This document shows, piece after piece, positions 24,883 through 33,537 of a stretch of 64,000 nt of DNA. Origin of the DNA: Microbacterium oxydans (GTDB lineage: Bacteria > Actinomycetota > Actinomycetes > Actinomycetales > Microbacteriaceae); contig NZ_BJOG01000007.1 in assembly GCF_006540085.1 (NCBI RefSeq), positions 62,001 through 126,000 on the forward strand, written 5' to 3'. Positions within the stretch are counted from its first letter, which is position 1. Each line of letters begins with the position of its first letter. The position numbers and the translations under genes are program-made. The notes beneath the pieces were generated by a model, which worked only from the letters and a program-made list of their open reading frames with translations, did no database searches and was not told where the DNA came from.

Positions 24883-26510
24883 CGACGACGTCACCTGCCG
24901 CCACCAGACCCGGCGGCCTGCGCGTAGGAGTGCAGCGCTTCGGCACATTCCTCTCGGGCATGATCATGCCCAACATCGCCGCCTTCATCGCCTGGGGCTT
25001 CATCACGATGCTGTTCATCCCGAAGGGGTTCTTCGGCGCGGAGAGCCCGTTCGGCTGGCACTGGGCAGGCGTGTCCGAGATCCTCGGCGGTGGCGGCGAC
25101 TCCGTCATCATCGGCTGGCAGGGCGCGATGACCGCCGTGGCCGAAGGCGCGGACGGCAACATCCTCGCCTACGTCGGACTGGTCGGCCCGATGGTGACGT
25201 ACCTGCTGCCGCTGCTGATCGCGAACACCGCCGGCCGCATGGTCTACGGCGAGCGCGGAGGCGTCGTCGCCTCGATCGCCACCGTCGGCGTGATCGTCGG
25301 CACGAACATCCCGATGTTCCTCGGTGCCATGATCATGGGCCCCCTCGCCGCCTGGGTCATGAAGCAGGTCGACCGGCTGTGGGACGGCAAGATCAAGCCC
25401 GGCTTCGAGATGCTGGTCAACAACTTCTCCGCCGGTATCCTCGGCATGCTGCTCGCGATCTTCGGCTTCTTCGCCTTCGGCCCCGTGATGCTCGGCATCA
25501 GCGCCGCGCTCGGCACGGCCGTCGACTGGCTGGTCTCGCTGCAGCTGCTCCCGCTCGTATCGATCATCGTCGAGCCCGCGAAGGTGCTGTTCCTGAACAA
25601 CGCCATCAACCACGGCGTGTTCACCCCGCTCGGCATCGAGCAGGCGACCGAGACCGGCAAGTCGATCCTGTTCCTCATCGAGGCGAACCCCGGGCCCGGC
25701 CTCGGTCTGCTCCTCGCCTTCACCTTCTTCGGGGTCGGTGCGGCGAAGGCATCCGCTCCCGGCGCGGCGATCATCCAGTTCTTCGGTGGCATCCACGAGA
25801 TCTACTTCCCCTACGCTCTCAGCAAGCCGACCACGATCCTCGCCCTCATCGCGGGTGGTGCAGCCGGGGTCACCACGAACATGGTCCTCGGCGGGGGTCT
25901 CGCCTTCCCTGCAGCACCGGGAAGCATCATCGCCGTGACGGCTGCGGCCATCGGCCCGGGAGTCGGCAACCTCCTGGTCGTCTACCTCTCGGTCATCGTC
26001 GCAGCGACCGTGACCTTCCTCATCACCGGCGTGATCCTGCGGGCCTCCCGCAAGCGCGACCTCGAGGCCGAGAGCGACACCTTCGGCGCCGCGATCGCAC
26101 AGACCGAGGCCAACAAGGGCAAGTCGTCCGCCGCGATGGACGCGCTGCGCACGTCGACGGCATCCGCGGCTCCGGAAGCCACGGCCGCCACGAGCGCGAC
26201 CGTGATCTCCGCACCGATCGAGCGGATCGTGTTCGCCTGCGACGCCGGGATGGGCTCGTCCGCCATGGGCGCGAGCGTGCTGCGCAACAAGCTCAAGAAG
26301 GCCGGCATCGAGGACATCACGGTCACCAACCAGGCGATCGCGAACCTCGACGGAACGGCTGACGTCGTCATCACCCAGCAGCAGCTCACCGAGCGCGCCG
26401 AGGCGAAGTCGCCGAACTCCGTCCACGTCTCCGTGGACAACTTCATGAACTCACCCCGCTACGAAGAAGTCGTCGAGATGGTGCGCGAGCAGCGAAAGGA
26501 AACAGAATGA
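24879..26510 (+). CDS. mtlA: PTS mannitol permease EIICB
   Basis: The 543-residue protein has a membrane IIC domain (about residues 15-395) with FLSGMIMPNIAAFIAWGFIT, the conserved NNAINHGVFTPLG and GGIHEIYFPY, then an Ala-rich linker and a C-terminal IIB domain (about 448-543) with phosphocysteine Cys454 in IVFACDAGMGSSAMGASVL. It transports and phosphorylates mannitol to mannitol-1-phosphate, taking phosphate from the separate EIIA next door. The start overlaps the ptsI stop (ATGA) and the stop overlaps mtlF. EIICB without fused EIIA is the usual arrangement in Gram-positive bacteria. Confidence 0.95.
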   Translation: MTTTSPAATRPGGLRVGVQRFGTFLSGMIMPNIAAFIAWGFITMLFIPKGFFGAESPFGWHWAGVSEILGGGGDSVIIGWQGAMTAVAEGADGNILAYVGLVGPMVTYLLPLLIANTAGRMVYGERGGVVASIATVGVIVGTNIPMFLGAMIMGPLAAWVMKQVDRLWDGKIKPGFEMLVNNFSAGILGMLLAIFGFFAFGPVMLGISAALGTAVDWLVSLQLLPLVSIIVEPAKVLFLNNAINHGVFTPLGIEQATETGKSILFLIEANPGPGLGLLLAFTFFGVGAAKASAPGAAIIQFFGGIHEIYFPYALSKPTTILALIAGGAAGVTTNMVLGGGLAFPAAPGSIIAVTAAAIGPGVGNLLVVYLSVIVAATVTFLITGVILRASRKRDLEAESDTFGAAIAQTEANKGKSSAAMDALRTSTASAAPEATAATSATVISAPIERIVFACDAGMGSSAMGASVLRNKLKKAGIEDITVTNQAIANLDGTADVVITQQQLTERAEAKSPNSVHVSVDNFMNSPRYEEVVEMVREQRKETE

Positions 26511-26941
26511 GCGTCCTCACCCAGGATCAGGTCCGCATCCACCCCGGTGGTGCGACACGAGACGAGGCTCTGCAGGAGGCGACGGACATCCTCGTCGCCG
26601 CCGGTGCGGTCACCCCGGCCTACGTCGACGCGATGCGGCAGCGTGAGGAGACGGTGTCGACCTTCATGGGCAACGGCCTCGCCATACCGCACGGCACGAA
26701 CGAGGCGAAGGACACGATCCTCGCCTCCGCACTGTCGGTCGTCCGCTATGACGGGGGCGTCGACTGGTCCGGCGAGCCCGCGACCTTCGTGATCGGCATC
26801 GCCGGCGTCGGGGACGAGCACCTGGAGATCCTCTCCCGCATCGCCATCCTGTTCTCCGAGGAGGACGATGTCGCCAGGCTGTCGGCGGCACAGACCGCCG
26901 AGGAGCTCTACGCCCTCCTCTCGGAGGTGAACGAAGGATGA
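26507..26941 (+). CDS. mtlF: PTS mannitol-specific EIIA component
   Basis: This 144-residue EIIA of the fructose/mannitol family carries the active-site His62 in [14 protein letters not shown]. Further conserved segments are [12 protein letters not shown] before it and [19 protein letters not shown] after it. It relays phosphate from HPr to the Cys of the EIICB permease. Start and stop overlap mtlA and mtlD, so all components are translated as a coupled series. Confidence 0.95.
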   Translation: MSVLTQDQVRIHPGGATRDEALQEATDILVAAGAVTPAYVDAMRQREETVSTFMGNGLAIPHGTNEAKDTILASALSVVRYDGGVDWSGEPATFVIGIAGVGDEHLEILSRIAILFSEEDDVARLSAAQTAEELYALLSEVNEG

Positions 26942-28095
26942 AGGCGGTCCACTTCGGGGCGGGCAACATCGGGCGCGGGTTCGTCGGTCTGCTGCTGAGC
27001 GACGGCGGGTACGAGGTGGTCTTCTCGGACGTCGCCGATGCGCTCGTCGACGCGATCAACGAGGTCGACTCGTACACGGTGCACGAGGCCGGCCCCGGAG
27101 GGACCGATCACGTCGTGACCGGGTTCCGCGCGGTCAACAGCAGGACGCATCCGGCCGCGGTGGCCGAGGAGGTCGCCACCGCGGATGTCGTCACGACCGC
27201 GGTGGGCCCGACGGTGCTGCGGTTCGTGGCGCCGTCGATCGTCGCCGGGCTCGCCCTGCGCAGTCCGGACTCCGCGCCGCTGCAGGTGATGGCGTGCGAG
27301 AACGCGATCGGGGCAACGGAGCTGCTGCGGCGGGAGATCGTCGCCGCAGCGGGCGCGGATGCAGAGACGCTGCTCGCGCGCGCGGTCTTCGCCAACACGG
27401 CCGTCGACCGCATCGTCCCGGCGCAGCCGGAGGGATCGGGGGTCGACGTGACGGTCGAGCCCTACTTCGAGTGGGCCATCGAGTCGGGACCCTTCGAGGG
27501 CGCGCTGCCGAACATCCCCGGCGCGCACTTCGTCGACGACCTGGCGCCGTACATCGAACGCAAGCTGTTCACGGTGAACACCGGCCATGCGGCGACCGCG
27601 TACTTCGGGGCGCGTGCGGGCATCGAGCGCATCTCGGACGCCCTCGCCGACTCGGACATCTCCTCGAGCGTCTCGGCGGCGCTCGAGGAGACGTCGGCCG
27701 TCCTGGTCGCCGAGCACGGGCTCGACCCGGCAGACCTCGCCGACTACCGCGCGACGATCCTGGAGCGCTTCCGCAACCCCGCGCTCGTCGACACCGTGCA
27801 GCGCGTCGGACGTCAGCCGCTGCGGAAGATCTCACGGCATGAGCGCTTCGTTGGCCCGGCGGCCATGGCCGCAGAGCGGGGGTTGCCCACCGACGCCTTG
27901 GTCGCCGCCGTGTCCGCAGCGCTCGAGTTCGACGATCCCGCCGACGAGCAGTCTGTCGAGCTGCAGCAGCTGCTCCGTGCCGAGGACCCTGCCGCGTTCA
28001 CCACCACCACGACAGGCCTCGACCCGGAGCACCCGCTGTTCCCGCTGATCCGGGACGCCGTCGCGGCCAGGCAACAGCGTCTGGGAGCTGTCTGA
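26938..28095 (+). CDS. mtlD: Mannitol-1-phosphate 5-dehydrogenase
   Basis: The 385-residue enzyme opens [20 protein letters not shown], the NAD-binding signature of MtlD, and has [22 protein letters not shown] and [16 protein letters not shown], the last containing the conserved Lys/Asn/His catalytic set of long-chain mannitol dehydrogenases. It oxidises mannitol-1-phosphate to fructose-6-phosphate. It is the last gene of the operon and is followed by a long hairpin terminator. Confidence 0.95.
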   Translation: MKAVHFGAGNIGRGFVGLLLSDGGYEVVFSDVADALVDAINEVDSYTVHEAGPGGTDHVVTGFRAVNSRTHPAAVAEEVATADVVTTAVGPTVLRFVAPSIVAGLALRSPDSAPLQVMACENAIGATELLRREIVAAAGADAETLLARAVFANTAVDRIVPAQPEGSGVDVTVEPYFEWAIESGPFEGALPNIPGAHFVDDLAPYIERKLFTVNTGHAATAYFGARAGIERISDALADSDISSSVSAALEETSAVLVAEHGLDPADLADYRATILERFRNPALVDTVQRVGRQPLRKISRHERFVGPAAMAAERGLPTDALVAAVSAALEFDDPADEQSVELQQLLRAEDPAAFTTTTTGLDPEHPLFPLIRDAVAARQQRLGAV

Positions 28096-28109
28096 CCCCT
28101 CGCTCAGAG

Positions 28110-28148
28110 ACGCCCCCGTCTGCCGATACCATCGGTGGGCGGGGGCGT
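28110..28148 (+). terminator. Terminator of the mannitol PTS operon
   Basis: An 18-bp stem (28110-28127 with 28131-28148, three G-T wobbles) with ACC loop, followed by TTCTCG. It starts 14 nt after the mtlD stop. Confidence 0.85.
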
Positions 28149-28195
28149 TTCTCGACACGACGGCGTGCGGGAGGACAGCGAGGTGCGGGAGCCAC

Positions 28196-29488
28196 ATGAA
28201 CGGATATGCCGTGATCGGTGCGGGACCATCGGGCCTCGCCGCCGCACGAGCGCTGCAGAAGCGCGGGATCGGCGTGGACGGGTATGAGGCCTCGCACGGC
28301 GTCGGCGGCCTGTGGGACATCGACAATCCCCGCAGCACGATGTACGAGTCGGCTCACCTCATCTCCTCGCGGACCACGACGGAGTTCACCGAGTTCCCCA
28401 TGCGCTCCTCGGTCGACTACCCGGGTCACCGCGTTCTCAAGGAGTACTTCGAGGACTACGCCGCCCACTTCGACCTCACCGCTCTGTTCCGGTTCGACAC
28501 GCGCGTGACGCGGCTCGAACCGCGCGATGGCGGATGGGATCTCACGAGCACCGGCCCCGACGGCGTCGAGACCCGGTGGTACACGGGTGTCGTGCTGGCG
28601 AACGGAACGCTCGCCCGGCCGAACGTTCCCTCCTTCTCCGGCGAGTTCACGGGCGAACTGCTGCACACGAGCGCTTACAAGTCGCCGGAGCAGCTGAAGT
28701 CCAGACGGGTGCTGCTGATCGGCGCGGGCAACTCCGGCTGCGACATCGCGGTGGACGCCGTGCATCATGCGGTGTCCGTCGACATGAGCGTGCGGCGCGG
28801 CTACTACTTCGTGCCGCGCTACCTGTTCGGAAGACCCAGCGACACCCTGAACCAGGGCCGCCCGCTGCCCGCCAGGATCAAGCAGGCGCTCGACAGCCGC
28901 GTGCTGCGCGCCTTCACGGGCGACCCCGTGCGCTTCGGATTCCCGAAGCCCGACTACCGCATCTACGAGTCGCACCCGATCGTGAACACCCTGATCCTGA
29001 ACCACCTCGGGCAGGGCGATCTGCGGATCCGCGCCGACGTCGACCGGTTCGACGGGCCGACCGTGCACTTCCGCGACGGCGGCGCCGACGACTACGACCT
29101 CGTGCTGCTGGCCACCGGGTACACCCTCGACTATCCGTTCGTCGACAGGGAGCACCTGCACTGGCGAGGCGGTTCGCCGCGACTGTTCCTGAACGTGTTC
29201 CCGTCGTCGTTCAACGGTCTCTACGTGATGGGCATGATCGAAGCCTCCGGCATCGGCTGGCAGGGCCGCTACGAGCAGGCCGAGTTGCTGGCGGCCTATC
29301 TGAGCGCCGCCGAGGAGGAGCCGACGCGCGCCGCACGCTTCCGCCGACGCGTGACCGAGACCCCGTGGCCGGATGTCACCGGCGGCTACCACTACCTGGG
29401 CCTCGACCGGATGGCCTACTACGTGAACAAGGACGCCTACCGCACGGCCGTGCGACGGGAGAAGGGCGCACTCGAGGTGCCGGCCTGA
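28196..29488 (+). CDS. Flavin-containing monooxygenase-like FAD/NAD(P)-binding oxidoreductase
   Basis: The 430-residue protein has FAD-binding AVIGAGPSGLAAARALQKRG at the N-terminus, a central NADP-binding LLIGAGNSGCDIAVDAVHHA, the FMO-like fingerprint SFSGEFTGELLHTSAYKSP between them, and LVLLATGYTLDYPF toward the end. This domain order is that of class B flavoprotein monooxygenases, which oxygenate soft heteroatoms or ketones using NADPH and oxygen. The substrate is unknown. The fingerprint is close to, but not identical with, the canonical FxGxxxHxxxW/P. It stands alone after the mtl terminator; no partner is evident. Confidence 0.8.
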   Translation: MNGYAVIGAGPSGLAAARALQKRGIGVDGYEASHGVGGLWDIDNPRSTMYESAHLISSRTTTEFTEFPMRSSVDYPGHRVLKEYFEDYAAHFDLTALFRFDTRVTRLEPRDGGWDLTSTGPDGVETRWYTGVVLANGTLARPNVPSFSGEFTGELLHTSAYKSPEQLKSRRVLLIGAGNSGCDIAVDAVHHAVSVDMSVRRGYYFVPRYLFGRPSDTLNQGRPLPARIKQALDSRVLRAFTGDPVRFGFPKPDYRIYESHPIVNTLILNHLGQGDLRIRADVDRFDGPTVHFRDGGADDYDLVLLATGYTLDYPFVDREHLHWRGGSPRLFLNVFPSSFNGLYVMGMIEASGIGWQGRYEQAELLAAYLSAAEEEPTRAARFRRRVTETPWPDVTGGYHYLGLDRMAYYVNKDAYRTAVRREKGALEVPA

Positions 29489-29555
29489 GCGCAGCCGCCG
29501 TCGCGGGTCGCCGTCGCGAGAGCGCCGTCGTGCATCACCGGGTCACCGCGCGGAG

Positions 29556-29561
29556 TAGCGT
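29556..29561 (+). promoter_or_regulatory. -10 box (leaderless type)
   Basis: TAGCGT ends 6 nt before the GTG start at 29568. Confidence 0.5.
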
Positions 29562-29567
29562 TGTCCC

Positions 29568-30311
29568 GTGAAGAAGAAGTCCCACCGGATCCTGAGGCGC
29601 GTGCTGTGGAGCATCGCCATCGTGCTCGTGCTCGCCGTCGGCGGTGTACTCGCCTGGAGCCAGATCGGCGTCATGTCCGCGGAGCCGGAACCGCTCGCGG
29701 CCGTGCGCGAGAACCCGGCGATCACGGTGACCGACGCCGACCAGGGCATCGTGCTCGCTCCCGCGGACGGAGACTCGGACCTCGGCCTCGTGTTCATCCC
29801 CGGAGCCAAGGTCGACCCGTGGGCATACGCGGCCATCCTGCAGGGCCTGGCCGAGGACGGGGTCACCGTCGTGATCACGCGCCCATGGCTCAACCTGGCA
29901 TTCTTCGACCCGCGCGGTCTCGACGCGTTCACCTCCGCGGCCCCCGGAATCGACGTATGGAGCGTCGGCGGCCACTCACTGGGCGGGGTGCGTGCCTGTC
30001 AGCTCGCGTCCGATGCCGACGCGCTGGTGCTGTTCGCGTCCTACTGCGCGAACGACCTCTCCGGAAGCGACCTGCCCGTTCTGAGCCTCGCGGGGAGCGA
30101 GGACGGGCTGTCCACGCCCCAGAAGATCGCGGATGCCCGGCCCGAGCTGCCCGGCGATGCCGACCTGGTCGAGATCGAGGGCGCATCTCACGCCTCCTTC
30201 GGCGACTACGGTCCACAGGACGGCGACGGCACCCCGACCATCTCGAGCGACGACATGCATGCGGAGGTCACGCGTCTCGCCGGAGACTTCCTCGCCCCGC
30301 TCGCCCCCTGA
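29568..30311 (+). CDS. Membrane-anchored alpha/beta hydrolase
   Basis: The 247-residue protein has a KKKSHRILRR positive cluster, one hydrophobic segment (about residues 12-32, uncleaved anchor or signal peptide) and an extracytoplasmic alpha/beta-hydrolase domain. The nucleophile elbow is GGHSLGGVRA, an acidic residue is likely in SLAGSEDGLS, and a His follows in EGASHASFGDYGPQ. VFIPGAKVDPWAY is the oxyanion strand. The pattern fits small actinobacterial alpha/beta hydrolases of unknown substrate. It starts at GTG and converges with the kinase gene, whose stop codon is only 3 bases from its own. Confidence 0.8.
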   Translation: MKKKSHRILRRVLWSIAIVLVLAVGGVLAWSQIGVMSAEPEPLAAVRENPAITVTDADQGIVLAPADGDSDLGLVFIPGAKVDPWAYAAILQGLAEDGVTVVITRPWLNLAFFDPRGLDAFTSAAPGIDVWSVGGHSLGGVRACQLASDADALVLFASYCANDLSGSDLPVLSLAGSEDGLSTPQKIADARPELPGDADLVEIEGASHASFGDYGPQDGDGTPTISSDDMHAEVTRLAGDFLAPLAP

Positions 30312-30314
30312 GCC

Positions 30315-31232
30315 TCACTCCCCCACAGGCTCGAACCCGAGGTCGAGCACGGGGTCGAGCACGGGGTCGAGCACGGAGTCGAGCAACGGATGCAGGTGTC
30401 GCGTTCGCAGCGCCGTCGCCGCTGACCGGGCTCCCGCCCGGAGGGCGGTGGGGACGTCGGCTCCGTCGAGCCGTGCATCGAGCACCCCAGCCAGGAAGGC
30501 ATCTCCCGCCCCGTTCGTGTCGACGACATCGACGGATTCTGCAGGAACCCGGTGGACGGTGCCGTCTTCGTCGACCGCGACGGCACCGTCCGCGCCCAGG
30601 GTGCAGACGGCAAGACGGGTTTTCTCCGCGATGAGTGATCGGAGGAACCCGATCGGGTCGTCGAGTCTGTCGGCGTTGCAGAACACCGCGTCGGCGGCGG
30701 CGAGGAAAGGCCGATGGTAGTCCGCCGACCCGTCGTAGTCGTGCACGTCGACCCAGATCGGCGTACCGGTCGACCGGGCCAGGGGCAGCAGACGCAGGGG
30801 TTCGGCCGCAAGGTCGAGCACGACGGCGTCGGCTGCCGCCATCTCCCCGTGCGCGAGCCGGTCGTGTTCACCCGTCGTCTCCCCCGGCGTGGCCAGGTAG
30901 AGCGAGACCCGCTCACCCGCGCGCGTCATCAGATTGAGATGCCGCTCCGTGACACCGTCATGCCAGTCCACCGGCACCCCCGCGGCACGTAGGGCCTCTC
31001 GGACGTGTACGCCCTCCCTGTCCACCCCGGCGGTGGCGTGGAGCCGGACAGACCTGCCCAGCGCGGTCAGGCTGAGCGCCTTGCCCGCGCTCGTGCCTCC
31101 GACCGTCTCCCAGGCGCTCTCGGCGAACTGCATGTGCGGTACCGGCTCCGGCAGCCGGTCGAGCACGACGATCGTGTTCCACGACGCCGGCCCGACGATG
31201 ACGACGGAGGCGGACTCTGAGGAGGAGGGCAT
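30315..31232 (-). CDS. PfkB-family carbohydrate kinase
   Basis: The 305-residue ribokinase-like protein has an N-terminal GGTSAGKALSLTALG substrate loop, and the C-terminal ATP/anion-hole motif VDVVDTNGAGDAFLAGVLDA with the catalytic Asp. It phosphorylates a sugar or nucleoside, which cannot be named. The last 25 residues contain VLDP-type repeats (LLDSVLDPVLDPVLDLGF) produced by a 12-bp DNA repeat; this tail is not part of the kinase fold. A CAGGAT element six bases before the ATG may be a weak -10 box. Confidence 0.8.
   Translation of the reverse strand: MPSSSESASVVIVGPASWNTIVVLDRLPEPVPHMQFAESAWETVGGTSAGKALSLTALGRSVRLHATAGVDREGVHVREALRAAGVPVDWHDGVTERHLNLMTRAGERVSLYLATPGETTGEHDRLAHGEMAAADAVVLDLAAEPLRLLPLARSTGTPIWVDVHDYDGSADYHRPFLAAADAVFCNADRLDDPIGFLRSLIAEKTRLAVCTLGADGAVAVDEDGTVHRVPAESVDVVDTNGAGDAFLAGVLDARLDGADVPTALRAGARSAATALRTRHLHPLLDSVLDPVLDPVLDLGFEPVGE
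30341..30388 (-). repeat. 12-bp tandem repeat at the 3' end of the kinase gene
   Basis: Three perfect copies of GGTCGAGCACGG (30341-30376) and one degenerate copy (30377-30388). The period is a multiple of three, so copy-number change would lengthen or shorten the C-terminus by four residues without a frameshift. Confidence 0.9.
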
Positions 31233-31259
31233 GGCACCATCCTGCCGCGTGCTCCGCCC

Positions 31260-32369
31260 TCAGCCGATGCGCGAGACCAGTGCGTCGAGCCCCATGCCGT
31301 AGTCGATGCGCACGACGGGGAGAGCGAGCTTGTCGGTGCCGATCGTCACGTATCCGGGTTCGATGGTGCGCCCCATCTCGAATCCGGCCTGGGCGACTCC
31401 CTGCTTGGCGGTGTCGTTGTAGTGCCCGAACGGATACGCGACGACCTGCCCCACGCCGAGCACGCCGGCCGACGTGGTGAGGTCGGCCGCGATCTGATCG
31501 GCCGTCCAGTTGACCATCCGGCCCTTGCCGTTGTCTCCGGCCTGGTGCATGTCGTGCGTGTGCGAGCGACGCTGCACGTAGATCGAGGGCGCCGGATCCT
31601 GCCGGTAGGCCGTGATCATGAACGACGTGCTGAGCAGCTTGTACCTGTCGACGACCGGCACCGCAAGATCGAACCACGACTGGTCGGCGTCGTCATCGGT
31701 GATGATCACGCTCTTGGCGGGAAGCGAGAGCCGACCGTCGATGAAGGCGCTGAGCTCGTCCCACGTCGGCAGGTAGAACCCCGTCGTCGCGATGTGGTTC
31801 ATCTGCGCGTCGAAGTCGCCGATGTAGGCGTAGTTGCCCCGCAACCAGCCCTTCTCCCCCTCCGGGTTCGCCGTGAACTGGTGGTACATCAGGATGGGCA
31901 CCCGCACGTTCTCGGCCGCGTTCTCCTCCGGCGTCCGCCAGGCCGCGAAGAGCTCGACCTGTTGATCGGCGCACACCACGGGGTCTGCGCCGTTCACACG
32001 CGCGGCGACGGTGAGCGCCCCGGCATCCGCCGCGCTCGCGTACCAGCCGGCGAACACCCTGCCGTCGAGCTGCGGGATCGGCAATCCCTGGTAGAGGTCG
32101 TCCTGGAACTGCAGCATCGGATCGGTGGGCGCACCCTCGCCCGAGAACGTGACAGCGCAGGCGCGCGGGTCGTCCGCATCGGCGACGATCTGCTCCGCGG
32201 GAGTCAGCGGATGCTCGATCGTCGTGGACTGCGCCTTCGGGACGGTGTTCTCCGGCGTGCGGTTCATCCAGGCGAAGGCGGCGATGCCTCCTCCGACCAC
32301 GACCGCCGCCGCGATGGTGCCGACGATGACGGCGGTTCGTGCGGCCCGCTTCTTCCCCCCGGAAGCCAT
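31260..32369 (-). CDS. Polysaccharide deacetylase-family protein, secreted or membrane-anchored
   Basis: The 369-residue protein has a lysine-rich N-terminus and one membrane segment (about residues 11-35), an extracytoplasmic region, and a NodB-like domain from about residue 170. Recognisable are VPILMYHQF, the metal site region IITDDDADQSWFDL in place of the usual TFDDG, SHTHDMHQ as the His-rich motif 2 and VVAYPFGHYND as motif 3. Such enzymes remove N- or O-acetyl groups from cell-wall or surface glycans. The start ATG 32369 is 2 nt after the adenosine deaminase stop, so it may be cotranscribed with add. Confidence 0.75.
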   Translation of the reverse strand: MASGGKKRAARTAVIVGTIAAAVVVGGGIAAFAWMNRTPENTVPKAQSTTIEHPLTPAEQIVADADDPRACAVTFSGEGAPTDPMLQFQDDLYQGLPIPQLDGRVFAGWYASAADAGALTVAARVNGADPVVCADQQVELFAAWRTPEENAAENVRVPILMYHQFTANPEGEKGWLRGNYAYIGDFDAQMNHIATTGFYLPTWDELSAFIDGRLSLPAKSVIITDDDADQSWFDLAVPVVDRYKLLSTSFMITAYRQDPAPSIYVQRRSHTHDMHQAGDNGKGRMVNWTADQIAADLTTSAGVLGVGQVVAYPFGHYNDTAKQGVAQAGFEMGRTIEPGYVTIGTDKLALPVVRIDYGMGLDALVSRIG

Positions 32370-32371
32370 GA

Positions 32372-33487
32372 TCAGGCGTCGAAGCCTTCGGCGATCATCT
32401 CCACGAGCTCCTCGCGCTCCTCGACGGGCAGGAACGCCGCAGCAGCCGCATTGAACTGGAACGTCTCGAGGTCGTCGAGGTCGTACTCGAACGTCTCGAC
32501 CAGCCGGGCGAGTTCCCGCGTGAGAGACGTGGCGCTCATGGTGCGGTTGTCGACGTTCACGGTCACCGCGAACCCGAGCTGGTAGAGCAGGTCGAACGGG
32601 TGATCCACCATCGTGTCGCCCCACGCGGCGATCGCCCCGGTCTGCAGGTTCGACGACGGCGAGAGCTCGAGCGGGATCTCACGGTCGCGCACCCAGCGAG
32701 CGAGGTCGCCGAACTGCACCTGCACCTCGTCGCCCTCCTGCGTGATGACTTGGAGGTCCTCCGCGATGCGCACGCCGTGGCCGAGGCGCAGGGCGCGCCC
32801 GTCCAGCAGCGCCGAGCGGATCGAGGCCAGGCCGGCCGCCTCGCCCGCATGCACGGTGACGGGGAAGAAGTTCTCGGCGAGGTAGTCGAACGCCTTGCGG
32901 TGGTTCGACGGCGGGAATCCGTCCTCCGGTCCCGCGATGTCGAAGCCCACCGCACCGCGACCGCGGAAGTCGACCGCGAGCTCGGCGATCTCGAGGGCGC
33001 GGTCGGTGTGGCGCATCGCGGTGATGAGCTGCCCGACCCGGATGCTGCGTCCGGAGCGGTCGGCGAGGTCTTCTCCCTCTTCGATGCCCTGCTGCACGGC
33101 TTCCACGGTCTGCTCGAGCGTGAGACCGCGAGCCAGATGCTGCTCTGGTGCCCAGCGCACCTCGCCGTAGATCACTCCGTCGGCGGCGAGATCCTGCACG
33201 AACTCGCGCGCGACGCGGGTGAGCCCCTCCTGGGTCTGCATCACGGCGGTGGTGAGGTCGAACGTCTTGAGGTACTCGACCAGAGAACCCGAGTCGCTCT
33301 GCTTCGCGAACCACGAACCCAGAGCAGCAGGCTTCGACTCGGGAACGTCCAGTCCGATCTCATCCGCGAGCTCGATGATCGTGGCGGGCCGTACCGCACC
33401 GTCGAGGTGGTCGTGCAGCGACACCTTGGGCAGGCTCCGCAGGGAGACGCCCTGAAGCGTGACGTCGCCGTTCGCATCGATCGACAT
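32372..33487 (-). CDS. add: Adenosine deaminase
   Basis: The 371-residue enzyme has the zinc ligands in SLPKVSLHDHLDGA (HxH), VTVHAGEAAG (His and catalytic Glu), a RLGHGVRI motif and PLELSPSSNLQTGA, with FAVTVNVDNRTMS for the metal Asp region (family: SxDDP; here NVDNR). It converts (deoxy)adenosine to (deoxy)inosine. It follows thymidine phosphorylase, cytidine deaminase and the nucleoside transporter on the same strand. It has its own likely promoter (TAGCCT at 33521-33526) and a GAGAGG ribosome site. Confidence 0.9.
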   Translation of the reverse strand: MSIDANGDVTLQGVSLRSLPKVSLHDHLDGAVRPATIIELADEIGLDVPESKPAALGSWFAKQSDSGSLVEYLKTFDLTTAVMQTQEGLTRVAREFVQDLAADGVIYGEVRWAPEQHLARGLTLEQTVEAVQQGIEEGEDLADRSGRSIRVGQLITAMRHTDRALEIAELAVDFRGRGAVGFDIAGPEDGFPPSNHRKAFDYLAENFFPVTVHAGEAAGLASIRSALLDGRALRLGHGVRIAEDLQVITQEGDEVQVQFGDLARWVRDREIPLELSPSSNLQTGAIAAWGDTMVDHPFDLLYQLGFAVTVNVDNRTMSATSLTRELARLVETFEYDLDDLETFQFNAAAAAFLPVEEREELVEMIAEGFDA

Positions 33488-33520
33488 GGTGATCCTCTCG
33501 GTCGCGGATGTGCTCAGATC

Positions 33521-33526
33521 AGGCTA
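33521..33526 (-). promoter_or_regulatory. -10 box upstream of add
   Basis: TAGCCT on the reverse strand lies about 33 nt before the ATG at 33487, leaving a leader with GAGAGGATCACC as ribosome site. It would let add be expressed apart from deoA. Confidence 0.4.
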
Positions 33527-33537
33527 GCGGTCCGACG

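Noticed and set aside
20517..28095. Mannitol cluster as a recent mobile island
   Set aside because: No integrase, transposase, tRNA target, flanking direct repeat or obvious composition shift is seen.
28196..29488. Baeyer-Villiger monooxygenase assignment
   Set aside because: The fingerprint SFSGEFTGELLHTSAYKSP fits the wider FMO class, but the full BVMO consensus is not met. A general flavin monooxygenase call is safer.
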